DNA of 64,000 nucleotides from Kribbella monticola (lineage in GTDB: Bacteria > Actinomycetota > Actinomycetes > Propionibacteriales > Kribbellaceae): assembly GCF_003261635.1 (NCBI RefSeq), contig NZ_QFXK01000022.1:124001-188000 (forward strand). Direction: 5' to 3'. The first letter of the stretch is position 1. Each line of letters starts with the position of its first letter. Of the stretch, positions 10,357 through 20,400 are shown one piece after another. A model generated the notes under the pieces. The model was not told the origin of the DNA. It saw nothing but the letters and a program-made list of their open reading frames with translations, and made no database searches. Both the position numbers and the translations under genes were made by a program.

Positions 10357-11011
10357 GATCGGTGCCCCCGGTCGGATCGAGGTGGCCAAGATTTTCGCGG
10401 ACGACCCGCCGCGCCCGTGACAGTCGCGAGCACACCGTCCCGTACTTGATCCCCAGCGCGGCCGCGACCTCGTCGTACGTGAGCTCGCCGAGCGCGACCA
10501 GCATCAGTACTTCGCGGTCCTTCGCGGACACCTTCGCCAGGGCCGCGGCGAGCCGGCGGTTCGTGGCCTGCGCCGTGACCTGAGCGGTCACCCGCTCCTC
10601 GTGCCCGGGCGCCGGAACCGGCAGCGGCAGCTTGGCCGTCGCCCGCCAGGCCCGGAGTTCGTCGCGGCGGTGCCGGCGGATCAGGTTGGTGGCGATGCCG
10701 TACAGCCAGGCGCGGACCACCCCGCTGCGGCGGTCGAACCGGTCCCGCTGGCGGAAGGCGATCAGGAACGTCTCCGCGGACAGGTCGTCGGCGAGATCGG
10801 TGCCGAGCCGGCGCGCGACGTACGAATGCACCTGCGGGAAGTACCGGTCGAAGATGACCGTGAAGCGGTCGGGTTCGCGCACCGACGACTCCAGGATCCG
10901 GCCGTCCTCGTCGGCGCCTACGTCGGTCGTGCTGACGGGGGTCCGCGCGGTTCGGGGCGCCATCGGCCGGCCGGGCAACGCAAGCGTCGCCAGGGCGAGG
11001 TCGGGCGTCAT
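10349..11011 (-). CDS. ECF-type RNA polymerase sigma factor
   Basis: 220 residues. Region 2 is FTVIFDRYFPQVHSYVARRL with DDLSAETFLIAFRQRDRFD. Region 4 is SAKDREVLMLVALGELTYDE with VAAALGIKYGTVCSRLSRAR. The start at 11011 is fixed by AAGGAG four bases before the ATG. Longer in-frame openings upstream lack a ribosome site. It is translationally coupled to the membrane protein, forming a sigma/partner operon. The inducing signal is unknown. Confidence 0.88.
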   Translation of the reverse strand: MTPDLALATLALPGRPMAPRTARTPVSTTDVGADEDGRILESSVREPDRFTVIFDRYFPQVHSYVARRLGTDLADDLSAETFLIAFRQRDRFDRRSGVVRAWLYGIATNLIRRHRRDELRAWRATAKLPLPVPAPGHEERVTAQVTAQATNRRLAAALAKVSAKDREVLMLVALGELTYDEVAAALGIKYGTVCSRLSRARRVVRENLGHLDPTGGTDHG

Positions 11012-11218
11012 CGGACTCCTTACGCGGCCGGCCCGGTCGGGACCCGTCTGCTCGGGTGGTTCCGGTCCCGTGGCAGCGGCGCTGCCGGTCGGCTCACCTA
11101 GTTCTTGTCCGATGTGCCCAGCACCCTTCTCGACCCCGCCGACCGTCCGCGACCTTGACGCGCGACCGGCGCAGCCGGATGACATCCGGCCCGGAATCGA
11201 GGCCGCGATCCGCCTCAG

Positions 11219-11312
11219 GAAGCGTCGAGGCTGCTCTGCAGCGAGCGCGCTTACGAAGCGTCGAGACTGCGCTTACGAAGCGTCGAGACTGCGCTTAAGA
11301 AGCGTCGAGGAA
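11219..11312. repeat. 22-bp tandem repeat spanning the end of the neighbouring gene
   Basis: Units at 11247-11268 and 11269-11290 are identical (GCGCTTACGAAGCGTCGAGA plus CT), and 11291-11312 is a near copy that holds the stop codon of the gene at 11295. A partial copy, GAAGCGTCGAGGCTGC, begins at 11219. On the minus strand each unit re-creates the gene's last codons, Leu-Asp-Ala-Ser-stop. It occupies the end of the otherwise featureless 11012-11294 gap. Confidence 0.85.
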
Positions 11313-11627
11313 GCCGCGGGCGGCGGCTTCGTCGGCGGGCCAGACGTAGACGGACCAGCCGTCCTTGGTCCGGGCCGCGGTGGCCTTGATGCCGAGATTC
11401 TTCAGCATCGTGACCTTCACCCGGGCCTCGTTGTAACTACCGACGGTCCGGACGTCGACCAACAGCCCGAAGGTGTCCCGATCGGCCGGCGAATAGTCAG
11501 TACGGCGCACCAGCGACCCGCCTTTGGGCTTGGAGAACGCCCAGCGGGTGAGCAGCACCATCACCCCGGCGAGCACGATCGCCACGACGGGGAAGAGAAA
11601 GTAGTGCTCCGCGAACACGCACACCAT
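11295..11627 (-). CDS. Small single-pass membrane protein of unknown function
   Basis: 110 residues from ATG 11627. One transmembrane helix near the N-terminus (YFLFPVVAIVLAGVMVLL) is followed by a basic stop-transfer (TRWAFSKPKGG). A soluble C-terminal domain of about 70 residues has the pattern LLVDVRTVGSYNEARVKVTM and KATAARTKDGWSVYVWPADE. The soluble part resembles small alpha/beta signal-transduction folds, but no family is recognised. Its 3' end has been tandemly repeated downstream. It is divergent from the STAS gene at 11752. Confidence 0.7.
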   Translation of the reverse strand: MVCVFAEHYFLFPVVAIVLAGVMVLLTRWAFSKPKGGSLVRRTDYSPADRDTFGLLVDVRTVGSYNEARVKVTMLKNLGIKATAARTKDGWSVYVWPADEAAARGFLDAS

Positions 11628-11751
11628 TGTCTCGCGAAATGGAAGACCTCGAGACCTTGGCAACCTTTCGTGTCTCCAGGGAGTCTGTACCACTACAACG
11701 CCGGAGTGCGGTCGATACTCGCCGACCGCCCGAAGAGCGGAGGGCACGGAC

Positions 11752-12084
11752 ATGCTCGCACCGACCCCTGAAGCGACCAGTTACTGCACGAACGTGGTCT
11801 ACCTCTCCGGATTCCTCGACGTCCGCTCGGTGGCCGAAGTCCGCGAAGAGCTCAACCAGCTGATCGACAGCTCCGACGGCGACGTGATCGTCGACCTGGA
11901 GGCCCTCGACGCGCTCGACGCCACCGGCCTCGGCCTGCTGGTCGCCACCCACCGGCGCACCCAGCTACTCGGCCGCCAACTGGTCCTCCGCCACCCGGTC
12001 CCGTCCGTAGTCCGCATCCTCGCGGTCACCCGCCTACACCGAATCCTCCACGTAGAACGCACCCCACTCCCGATCTCCGCCTAG
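11752..12084 (+). CDS. STAS-domain anti-anti-sigma factor
   Basis: 110 residues, one STAS domain. In SpoIIAA/RsbV proteins the phosphorylatable residue sits in D-SG-; here the motif is DALDATGLGLLVATHRRT, so the acceptor would be Thr rather than Ser. The rest (VVYLSGFLDVRSVAEVREEL, VDLEALDALD) fits the family. The ribosome site GGAGGG lies 9 bases before the ATG. The window also holds an RsbA/HATPase-type protein (53045), which could act in the same partner-switching class, but no adjacent kinase is present. Confidence 0.85.
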   Translation: MLAPTPEATSYCTNVVYLSGFLDVRSVAEVREELNQLIDSSDGDVIVDLEALDALDATGLGLLVATHRRTQLLGRQLVLRHPVPSVVRILAVTRLHRILHVERTPLPISA

Positions 12085-12152
12085 TCCGAGCTGTGATGTA
12101 AGCCGCTGGTGACGCCCGTCACGAGGGGCGGACTCACAAGGGCACAGAGTCC

Positions 12153-12158
12153 TACTCT
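12153..12158 (+). promoter_or_regulatory. Candidate -10 of a leaderless promoter (meaA)
   Basis: TACTCT lies 7 bases before the meaA ATG and no ribosome site is visible. The spacing fits transcription starting at the start codon. Confidence 0.45.
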
Positions 12159-12165
12159 CGGGTAC

Positions 12166-14145
12166 ATGACGACTGAGAAGGACCGCCCCTGGGTGATGCG
12201 GACCTACGCCGGGCACTCGTCGGCGGTGGAGTCGAACGCGCTGTTCCGGCGCAACCTGGCCAAGGGGCAGACCGGGCTGTCGGTCGCCTTCGACCTGCCG
12301 ACGCAGACCGGGTACGACGCGGACCACCCGTTGGCGAAGGGCGAGGTCGGCAAGGTCGGCGTACCGGTGGCGCATCTGGGTGACGTGCGGGCGTTGTTCG
12401 ACCAGATCCCGCTCGCGCAGATGAACACGTCGATGACGATCAACGCGACCGCGATGTGGTTGCTCGCGCTCTACCAGGTCGCCGCGCAGGAGCAGGGCGC
12501 GCTGCCCGACGAGCTGACCGGGACGACGCAGAACGACATCGTCAAGGAGTACCTGTCCCGCGGTACGTATGCCTTCCCGCCGGACGCGTCGCTGCGGTTG
12601 TCGACCGACCTGATCGCCTACACGGTCTCGAACGTGCCGAAGTGGAACCCGATCAACATCTGCAGCTACCACCTGCAAGAGGCCGGGGCGACGCCCGTGC
12701 AGGAGCTGGCGTTCGCGCTCTCGACGGCGATCGCCGTACTGGATCGCGTCCGCGACGGCGGCCAAGTGCCGGCCGACCGGTTCGGCGAGGTGGTGCAGCG
12801 GATCTCGTTCTTCGTCAACGCGGGCGTGCGGTTCATCGAGGAGACCTGCAAGATGCGCGCGTTCGTCCGGCTCTGGGACGACGTCTGCCTCAACCGGTAC
12901 GGCGTGACCGATGCGAAGGCGCGCCGCCTTCGGTACGGCGTACAGGTCAACTCGCTCGGGCTCACCGAGGCGCAGCCCGAGAACAACGTGCAGCGGATCG
13001 TGCTGGAGATGCTCGGCGTGACACTGTCCAAGAACGCCCGGGCCAGGGCGGTGCAGTTGCCGGCCTGGAACGAGGCGCTCGGTCTGCCGCGGCCGTGGGA
13101 CCAGCAGTGGTCGCTCAGGATGCAGCAGGTGCTCGCGTACGAATCGGATCTGCTCGAGTACGACGACATCTTCGACGGCTCGCACGTGATCGAGGCGAAG
13201 GTGGACGAGTTGGTCGCCGGGGCGCAGGAGGAGATCGACCGCGTCCAGGCGATGGGCGGTGCCGTCGTCGCGGTGGAGAGCGGGTATCTCAAACAGGCGC
13301 TGGTCGCGTCCCATGCCGAACGGCGGCAGCGGATCGAGTCGGGCGAGCAGATCGTCGTGGGCGTGAACAAGTTCGAGAACACCGAACCGTCGCCGCTGAC
13401 CGAGAACCTCGAGACCGCGATCCAGACCGTCGACCCGGCCGCCGAGAGCGCCGCCCTGTCGTCCTTGGTCGAGTGGCGTGAGCAGCGCGACGACGAGGCG
13501 GTCGAGGAAGCGCTGGCGTCCTTGCGCGAGGCGGCCAAGGGGACCGAGAACCTGATGCCGGCGACCTTGCGATGTGTCCGCGCGGGTGTGACGACGGGGG
13601 AGTGGGCCGGCGTACTACGTGAGGTGTTCGGCGAGTACCGCGCGCCCACGGGTGTCTCCGGTTCGGTCGGTACGTCGAGCGGTGGCGAGGCGATCGCCGC
13701 GGTCCGGGCGAAGGTGGCGTCGACGTCGGAGGAACTCGGCGGCCGGCTGCGGTTCCTGGTCGGCAAGCCCGGTCTCGACGGGCATTCGAACGGTGCCGAG
13801 CAGGTCGCCGTCCGGGCTCGTGACGTCGGGTTCGAGGTGATCTACCAGGGCATCCGGTTGACGCCCGAGCAGATCGTCGCGGCCGCGGTCGCCGAGGACG
13901 TGCACTGCGTCGGTCTCTCGATCCTGTCGGGCTCCCACATGGAACTCGTACCGCAGGTCGTCGCGGGCCTGCGCGAAGCCGGCCTCGAGGACGTGCCTGT
14001 GGTCGTCGGCGGCATCGTCCCCGACGGTGACGCGCGAGCACTCCTCGGCTCCGGGGTCGCGGCCGTCTACACCCCGAAGGACTACGACCTCACCGGCATG
14101 ATGTCCAACGTCGTCGACGTGATCCGCCACGCCAACCACCTCTGA
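12166..14145 (+). CDS. meaA: Ethylmalonyl-CoA mutase (coenzyme B12-dependent)
   Basis: 659 residues. Converts (2R)-ethylmalonyl-CoA to methylsuccinyl-CoA in the ethylmalonyl-CoA pathway. The N-terminus DRPWVMRTYAGHSSA and KGQTGLSVAFDLPTQTGYD are diagnostic of Ecm/MeaA rather than methylmalonyl-CoA mutase. The C-terminal cobalamin domain has the DxHxxG signature DGHSNG at 538-543, followed by VGLSILSGSH and VVVGGIVP. Start MTTEKDRPW at 12166 was chosen by family alignment; a longer frame upstream is unlikely. It stands alone here, about 37 kb from ccr. Confidence 0.93.
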   Translation: MTTEKDRPWVMRTYAGHSSAVESNALFRRNLAKGQTGLSVAFDLPTQTGYDADHPLAKGEVGKVGVPVAHLGDVRALFDQIPLAQMNTSMTINATAMWLLALYQVAAQEQGALPDELTGTTQNDIVKEYLSRGTYAFPPDASLRLSTDLIAYTVSNVPKWNPINICSYHLQEAGATPVQELAFALSTAIAVLDRVRDGGQVPADRFGEVVQRISFFVNAGVRFIEETCKMRAFVRLWDDVCLNRYGVTDAKARRLRYGVQVNSLGLTEAQPENNVQRIVLEMLGVTLSKNARARAVQLPAWNEALGLPRPWDQQWSLRMQQVLAYESDLLEYDDIFDGSHVIEAKVDELVAGAQEEIDRVQAMGGAVVAVESGYLKQALVASHAERRQRIESGEQIVVGVNKFENTEPSPLTENLETAIQTVDPAAESAALSSLVEWREQRDDEAVEEALASLREAAKGTENLMPATLRCVRAGVTTGEWAGVLREVFGEYRAPTGVSGSVGTSSGGEAIAAVRAKVASTSEELGGRLRFLVGKPGLDGHSNGAEQVAVRARDVGFEVIYQGIRLTPEQIVAAAVAEDVHCVGLSILSGSHMELVPQVVAGLREAGLEDVPVVVGGIVPDGDARALLGSGVAAVYTPKDYDLTGMMSNVVDVIRHANHL

Positions 14146-14167
14146 CCTCAGCCCCCGCAACGGCGGT

Positions 14168-14173
14168 TAGGTT
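14168..14173 (+). promoter_or_regulatory. Candidate leaderless -10 (14180 gene)
   Basis: TAGGTT is 6 bases before the ATG at 14180, in the 34-base gap after meaA. Confidence 0.4.
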
Positions 14174-14179
14174 GGGACG

Positions 14180-16066
14180 ATGGGGCAGACGTTCAGGTTC
14201 GGGGCCGGGTCGGTGGAGTTGACGGAGGACGGGGCCGTCGCGGCCGTGGTTCATCCGGTGCGCGGGTCCTCGGTGTTGCTCGAGGACGGGGTGGTGCACG
14301 ACCCGACGCGGTACTGGGGCAAGGGTTTCGTGATCACCGATCGCGGCAGCCACCGCTGGGACGCGCCGGTGAGTCAGCGCTGGCGATCGGCCGGGATCGA
14401 TCTGCTGTATCAACTGGGCGACCTGGAGTTGCGGGTGGGCCGGCGGTTCGGCGACGTGTGGACCGAGACGTACGAAGTACGGAATGTCTCGGGTGAGTCC
14501 GTTGCTGTCGGGTCCCTTGCGGTCAGTACGCCGTGGCGCGATGTCTACGAGTCGAGCCGGGAGAGCTTGCGGAAGGCGGTCCATGCGCATGTGTGGACCG
14601 GTGGCGCAGATTCATGGGTCTGGGCGACGCCGATGGACGGCAGCGGACCGGGGCTCGGCCTGCAGCTCACCGAGGGCGAGCTCTGGGCGTACTCGGTCGA
14701 GTCACGTGACGGCGGGATCGGCAGCAACAGCAGGGGACACCTCTACCTGCACGTCACCGACCACTTCCGGGCGCCGCACGCGATGGGTGGTCAACCGCAG
14801 CTCGTACTCCGGCCGGGCGACTCCTATCGCTGGACCTGGCAACTCGGCTGGCACGACAGCCTCGCCGACTTCCACGCGACCCGGCAGCCGTTGCTGGAGG
14901 CAACCGAATTGGTGGCCGAGGTCGGGGAGACGCTGTCGGTGCGGCCGGCCCACGGTGTGACCGGTCCGTCGTCGGTCACCTCGGCGATACCCGGTACGCA
15001 GTACGTCGAAGCCACTGACGGCAAGGTGAGCTCGCGGATCCAGGTGCTGTTCCACCAGCCGCTGCGGGAGTTGGTCGAGTCGCGGCTGCGGTTCGTGCTC
15101 GACAGACAGCGTCCGGCAGAGCGAAGCGACAGCAGGCGGTTCTCCTTCCTGCCGTACGACAACGAGACCGGGCTGACCGTGCTGTCGGGCGCCTGGCGCG
15201 ACTGGTCGGACGCACGAGAGCGAATCGGTACGGCTCTGCTTCTGCAGGAGGCGCGCGATCGCGGCTGGGGCGACCGGGCCGAGCTCGACGAAGCGCTGAC
15301 GGGGTACGAGCAGTTCGTAGTGGAGCACCTGGTGGCAGCCGATGGCACTGTTGCCGACGACAGCCTGCACGAGAGCCCGACGCGGCTCTACAACTTCCCC
15401 TGGTTCGCCCGGTTCTTCCTCGGCCAGGGCGACCACGACCGCGCAGTACAGATCATCGACCGGTACTACGAACTCGGTGGCGACCACTATCTGGCGTTCG
15501 ACCTCGGCCCGTTGCTCCTGGCGTTGTCGGAGCATTCGCCGCGCCTGCTGGAGCACCTGGACCGGCATGCGCGGATCTTCCTGGAGTACGGCGAAGACCT
15601 GCCACCCCATGAGGTGAATTACGAGCAGTCGATGGTCGCTCCGCTGCTGGAACTGCTGGTGGCGGCCCATGAAGCAGGCTTGGTCGATCGCGCTGAACTG
15701 GATCGCCGGCTGCCCTGGCTGACGGCGTTCGCCGCGGACCAGCCCGACGTACGGCTGCGTCACATCCCGATCCGTCACTGGGACGGCTACTGGTTCGGGC
15801 TGCTCCGGCTCTGGGCTGACGTGTTCCCGCATTACTGGTCGGTGCTCAGTGCGGCCGTCTACCTCTCCTGGCCGTCCGACGAGCTCGCACACATCGGGCG
15901 CGCGATCCTGCGCGCCAATCTGGTCAATTTCTTCCCGGACGGCTCGGCCACCTGCGCCTTCGTCTACCCGAGCGCGGTCAACGGCCGACCCGCTCACGTC
16001 GCCGACCCGCTCGCCAACGACCAGGACTGGGCGCTCGTGTACGCCCTGCGCTTCGGGCTCACCTGA
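14180..16066 (+). CDS. Six-hairpin glycosidase-like protein
   Basis: 628 residues without signal peptide. The N-terminal half (about 1-250) is beta-rich (GKGFVITDRGSHRWDAP, RVGRRFGDVWTETYEVRN). The C-terminal half is helical with repeated aromatic and acidic patches (SPTRLYNFPWFARFFLGQGD, PIRHWDGYWFGLLRLWADVF), the layout of alpha/alpha-toroid glycoside hydrolases and lyases. Glu and Asp candidates for catalysis cannot be assigned by eye. It is probably cytoplasmic and acts on an oligosaccharide or uronide. It has no obvious partner genes. Confidence 0.6.
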   Translation: MGQTFRFGAGSVELTEDGAVAAVVHPVRGSSVLLEDGVVHDPTRYWGKGFVITDRGSHRWDAPVSQRWRSAGIDLLYQLGDLELRVGRRFGDVWTETYEVRNVSGESVAVGSLAVSTPWRDVYESSRESLRKAVHAHVWTGGADSWVWATPMDGSGPGLGLQLTEGELWAYSVESRDGGIGSNSRGHLYLHVTDHFRAPHAMGGQPQLVLRPGDSYRWTWQLGWHDSLADFHATRQPLLEATELVAEVGETLSVRPAHGVTGPSSVTSAIPGTQYVEATDGKVSSRIQVLFHQPLRELVESRLRFVLDRQRPAERSDSRRFSFLPYDNETGLTVLSGAWRDWSDARERIGTALLLQEARDRGWGDRAELDEALTGYEQFVVEHLVAADGTVADDSLHESPTRLYNFPWFARFFLGQGDHDRAVQIIDRYYELGGDHYLAFDLGPLLLALSEHSPRLLEHLDRHARIFLEYGEDLPPHEVNYEQSMVAPLLELLVAAHEAGLVDRAELDRRLPWLTAFAADQPDVRLRHIPIRHWDGYWFGLLRLWADVFPHYWSVLSAAVYLSWPSDELAHIGRAILRANLVNFFPDGSATCAFVYPSAVNGRPAHVADPLANDQDWALVYALRFGLT

Positions 16067-16187
16067 CCTGAAGCCGATCATTTGGCGCTCTGATGAAAGT
16101 AACTGCCAGAAATCGTTGTCCAATGGTAGCTTCTTCACCTCGGGACTGTGTGCCACCGCTTGGTGGCTGACTGTGGTGGGGGTCGCC

Positions 16188-17234
16188 GTGGTGGTCAATC
16201 TGAGTCTGCGCCATCGGATCCAGCAGCAAGAGCTCTCCGAGCACGAGAAACTCTTCCGCGAACTGCTCCCCGGCCCGGTCGCCGACACGTACTTCGAACT
16301 GCTCGAGCTGGGCCAGCGCGAGATCACCGAGCAGACCGGCGCTGTGCAGGAAGGGATCGACCAGGAACTGGTCACCCGTCAGCTTGCCTACCGGCATCGC
16401 TCCGAGGGCTCGGTGACGTTGCGGCCGGTCGATCCCCTGATCGCGACCACCGGCCTGCTGACCCAGGTGCAGCGTGAGCTCGGCAGGCACCAGGACCGGC
16501 TGCTGCAGGGCTATGTGGCGGCTGCCGAACTCCATCAGCGTCAGCTGCACGACAAACAGCCAGGCGAGGTCCCGTCGGTGCTCGCGCAGCTGCTGACCGA
16601 CTCCGACGAGATCGCCGAGCGCTGGACGACCTCGATCCACACGGTCCAGTGCACCTACCGGTCCATAGCCGGCCACGATCCCGCGCAGACAGCGCCCGTG
16701 CTGCCGTCGGCGCTGGCAAGTCAGTGCGATTCCATGCAGTTCCGCCAGCTCTGTACGCCGGAGTGCCTCGCGCACCCGCGTGGTAACGATGCCATCCGGG
16801 CCGCGATCGACGCCGGAATCGAGGTCCGTACAGCCCAGACGCTGCCGGCCAGGATGATCATCGTCGACGACCACTTCGCTCTGGTCGGTCTGGTCCCGGC
16901 CGGTGACAGCGGTGCGCTGCTGATCCGGTCGTCGGTGCTGATCGCTGCGCTCACGCAGTACTACGACCAGATCTGGGCCACCGCCACTCCGGTGGTGCTG
17001 CCGGGTGTGGGGCCGGTGTCGCGATCCCGGCAGGCCGCCAAGAACCTGGGCCGCACCGAGCGCGAAGTGCTGACCCTGCTGGTGCACGGCCTCAAGGACG
17101 AGGCGATCGCCAGGCACCTGAGCCTCAGCGTCCGGACCGTACGCCGGCACATCGCCACGGTGATGGACTTCGTCGACGCCCCGACCCGGTTCGCGGCCGG
17201 CGCCGCCGCTCAACGGCTCGGTCTGCTCGGCTGA
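16188..17234 (+). CDS. LuxR-type regulator with TrmB-like sensor region
   Basis: About 348 residues. The C-terminal LuxR/GerE helix-turn-helix is clear: NLGRTEREVLTLLVHGLKDE, AIARHLSLSVRTVRRHIATV. The middle (CTPECLAHPRGNDAIRAAID, AGIEVRTAQTLPARMIIVDD, HFALVGLVPAGDSGALLIRS) resembles the phospholipase-D-like effector domain of TrmB-type regulators. The N-terminus is a helical region. Four in-frame GTG codons (16173, 16176, 16188, 16191) compete as start. I place it at 16188, seven bases after a GGTGGGGG stretch. It is not part of a two-component receiver. Its target is unknown; the RHS gene follows. Confidence 0.75.
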   Translation: MVVNLSLRHRIQQQELSEHEKLFRELLPGPVADTYFELLELGQREITEQTGAVQEGIDQELVTRQLAYRHRSEGSVTLRPVDPLIATTGLLTQVQRELGRHQDRLLQGYVAAAELHQRQLHDKQPGEVPSVLAQLLTDSDEIAERWTTSIHTVQCTYRSIAGHDPAQTAPVLPSALASQCDSMQFRQLCTPECLAHPRGNDAIRAAIDAGIEVRTAQTLPARMIIVDDHFALVGLVPAGDSGALLIRSSVLIAALTQYYDQIWATATPVVLPGVGPVSRSRQAAKNLGRTEREVLTLLVHGLKDEAIARHLSLSVRTVRRHIATVMDFVDAPTRFAAGAAAQRLGLLG

Positions 17235-17351
17235 GGCCTTGGCCGGTTGGGGAACTTGTCCACTTTTGCCCTGTCGGACGGCGAGCGCTGCCCCCACCCT
17301 GGTGATTCCCGCCCTTCCGCCCCTGAGGTTCCCGTCCACGTCCGTCCCCTC

Positions 17352-17377
17352 CCATCGCGCGGGCCACCGCGCGATGG
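17352..17377. terminator. Perfect 10-bp hairpin upstream of the RHS gene
   Basis: CCATCGCGCG (17352-17361) pairs with CGCGCGATGG (17368-17377) around a 6-base loop. It lies in the 183-base gap after the regulator stop and 40 bases before the RHS start. It could end the regulator transcript or structure the RHS leader. Confidence 0.6.
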
Positions 17378-17417
17378 ACTTCGACGTGCGCGGGAGGGCT
17401 TCGTAGAGAGGTCGCCC

Positions 17418-20400
17418 ATGTCCTATCCGAGATCACGCTTGCTGAATGGCTATCCGGCCACTCGGCCGGTGCGCTGGCTCAGTGCCGGGTTGGGCCTGGC
17501 ACTGGTTGCCGGCCTGCTGTCCGGTCCACCTGAGGCCACGGCCGCCGAAGACGACACTTCCGATGTTCAGCAGACCGTCGCCGACCAACCGCTCGAGCGC
17601 GCCGACGAGGCGTCCGCGGTGATCACCGCGAGGACCACCGGCAAACCCGTGGTGATCAGCGGCAAGACCACCGAGACCACGCAGTACCGCGCGCTGCCGT
17701 CCGGCAGGATCGAGGCGACCGTCGCCGCCGGGCCGGTCAGGATGCGCGACGAGGACGGTGACTGGATCGATGTCGACGTGTCGCTGGTCCGGCTCCCCGA
17801 CGGCACCGTCGAGCCCAAGGCCCATCCGTACGGACTGACACTGTCCGGTCCGGCCGGTAAGGGCGATCACGAACTCGTCGCATTAGGTGCCGAAGGCAAC
17901 CGTTCCGCGCTGGGCTGGTCCGGCCCCCTGCCGGCCCCCGAGATCGACGGCACCATCGCGACGTACCGCGAAGTGAAGCCCGGCGTGGACCTCGTCGTCG
18001 AGGCAACGCGTACCGGCTACCAGCAGCACCTACTGGTGAAGAACCGGGCCGCAGCCGCGCAGGTGAAGCAGCTCCGGATGCCGTGGAAGGTGGACGGGCT
18101 GACCGCGAAGGCGGACGGCAAGGGTGGCCTCGCGGTTCGCAAGGGTGGCGAGAGCTTCGACGTACCGGCGCCGTTGATGTGGGACTCTTCCGTGGACAAA
18201 GCGTCGGGGGAGCACACCCGCCGGGCGCCGGTCGGACTCGGGCTGGCGCGGAACGCAGTGCTGCTGACGCCGGACGCCAAGTTCCTGAGTGACCCGAAGA
18301 CTGTCTATCCGGTGACGATCGACCCGTCGCAGAGCTCAGGTGCGAGCTTCGACGCGTTCGTGCAGAACACCTACTCCAGCGACCAGTCTGCGGCAACCGA
18401 GCTGAAGCTGGGCAGCTACGACGGCGGTTCGACCCGGGCCAAGTCGTATCTGCGGTTCGACAACCAGAACTGGCTGTGGGACAAGCAGATCCAGGCCGCC
18501 ACGCTCAACCTGTGGGAGACCCACTCGTACTCGTGCGCGACGGCGGGCTGGGAGGCATGGCGCACCGCCGACGTGACTAGCGCGGCGCGCTGGACCGCGC
18601 AGCCGGCCGAGCTCGAGAAGGTCGGTACATCGACGCAGACAAAGGGTTTCTCGAGCTCCTGCGCTGCCGGCTGGGTGACGATCCCGGTGACCGCCGCCTT
18701 CCAGTACACGGCCACCAACCACGCGGCCAAAACCAACATCGGGATCAAGGCGACCAGCGAGACCAACAGCGCCGGCTGGAAGCGGTTCGCCTCGCGTGAG
18801 GCCGCGGCCAACCCGCCGTCGGTGACGATCACCTACCAGACCAAGACCGCGGTGAACGCGCAGACGACGGCCCCTGCGACGGTCTGCGGTACAGGCGCAA
18901 CGCGTCCGTACATCTCCACCAAGACGCCCCAGTTGCGGGCGCAGATCAGCGATGGTCTCGGCGCCGCGGTCTACGGCAACTTCGAGTGGCAGCCGGTCGG
19001 CGGAATCACCACCGCCGCCACCGAAGGACCCGGTGCGTCCGGCGCCTGGCTGGGCACCACCATCCCTGCCGGCGCTTTCGTCGAGGGCGGCAGCTACGCC
19101 TGGCGCGTCCAGGGCACTGACGGTACGACGCCTGGCGCATGGTCACCTTGGTGCGAATTCACCGTCGACACGGTTGCGCCCGCCTCTGCACCGACTGTCT
19201 CCTCGACGACGTACCCCGTGGGTCAGTGGTCAGGAGGAGCGGGCACGGCCGGCACCTTCACCTTCGGGGCAGCAGGTGCCGGCGATGTCGTGGCTTACGA
19301 GTACGGCGTCGACACCAACCCGCCGGACCAGGTGGTGAACGCCGCCACTCCTGGCGCGACCACGAGCATCAGCATCACCCCGACCGCGGATGGACCGCAC
19401 ACGTTGTGGGTGCGCACCCGGGATCGAGCGGGCAACCGGTCGCCGCTGACGGCGTACGAGTTCTCTGTCGGTGGTGGCGCTGTGATCGCGCCGAAGAACG
19501 GTGATGTCAGCGCGGCCAAGACGGCGATCGTCGGAGCGGGCCGCAGTACTGCGACCGGTGTCACCTACCAGTGGCGTCGCGGCGACACCGACGCGTGGGT
19601 GACGATCCCGGCCGCCCATGTGCAGGTCGCGGCTGGTGGTGGCGCAGTGACCTGGCCGCTGCCGACCAGCGGCAACGGACAGTTCCCGAAGCTGAACTGG
19701 AACCTGGAGGCCACTCTCGCCGCCGTCGACGCGCAGTCCGTCCCGCGGGACGGACCGGTACAGCTCCGGGGCAACTTCACCGGTGGCACGGCCGCGTCGT
19801 CCGGCGCGGTGAAGCTCACTTTCGACCGCAACCTCGCGACGGCCGCCACCGACGAGGTCGGTCCCGGTGAGGTCAACCTGCTGACCGGCAATTACACCTT
19901 GTCCGACACCGATGTGTCAGTCGATTCCTACGGCAGCGATCTGACCGTCAGCCGGACCTACAACAGCCGCCAGTCGGCCGGCACCGACAACTCGAACATG
20001 TTCGGCCCAGGCTGGATTTCCGGCGCGGTGGTGGACGAGGCGGACACGCCGTACACGTCTCTCGATGTCTTCGGAACGCTGGTCCAGGTCGGCACGCCCG
20101 ACGGCGACACGGTCGGCTTCACGGCCCGCGACGGTGTCAACTTCGACCCCGAGGTCGGGCAGGAGACGCTGAAGCTCAGCTATGCCAGTGCGACCGACTC
20201 GTACAAGCTCACCGACGAGCAGGGCTCGATCGTGACGTTCGGCCGGGTGACGGGAACGTCTGCGGGTCACTACTACCCGACCGCAACCACACTGCCGGGC
20301 AGCAACCAGGTCACCACCTTCACCTGGGAGAAGGTGACGATCGGCGGCGCCGAGGTAGTGCGGCCGATCCGTATGCTGGCGCCCGTTCCGGACGGGGTCA

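Noticed and set aside
17247..17417. Earlier start for the RHS protein at 17247
   Set aside because: It would place 57 atypical residues before a complete signal peptide; the ATG at 17418 has a ribosome site.
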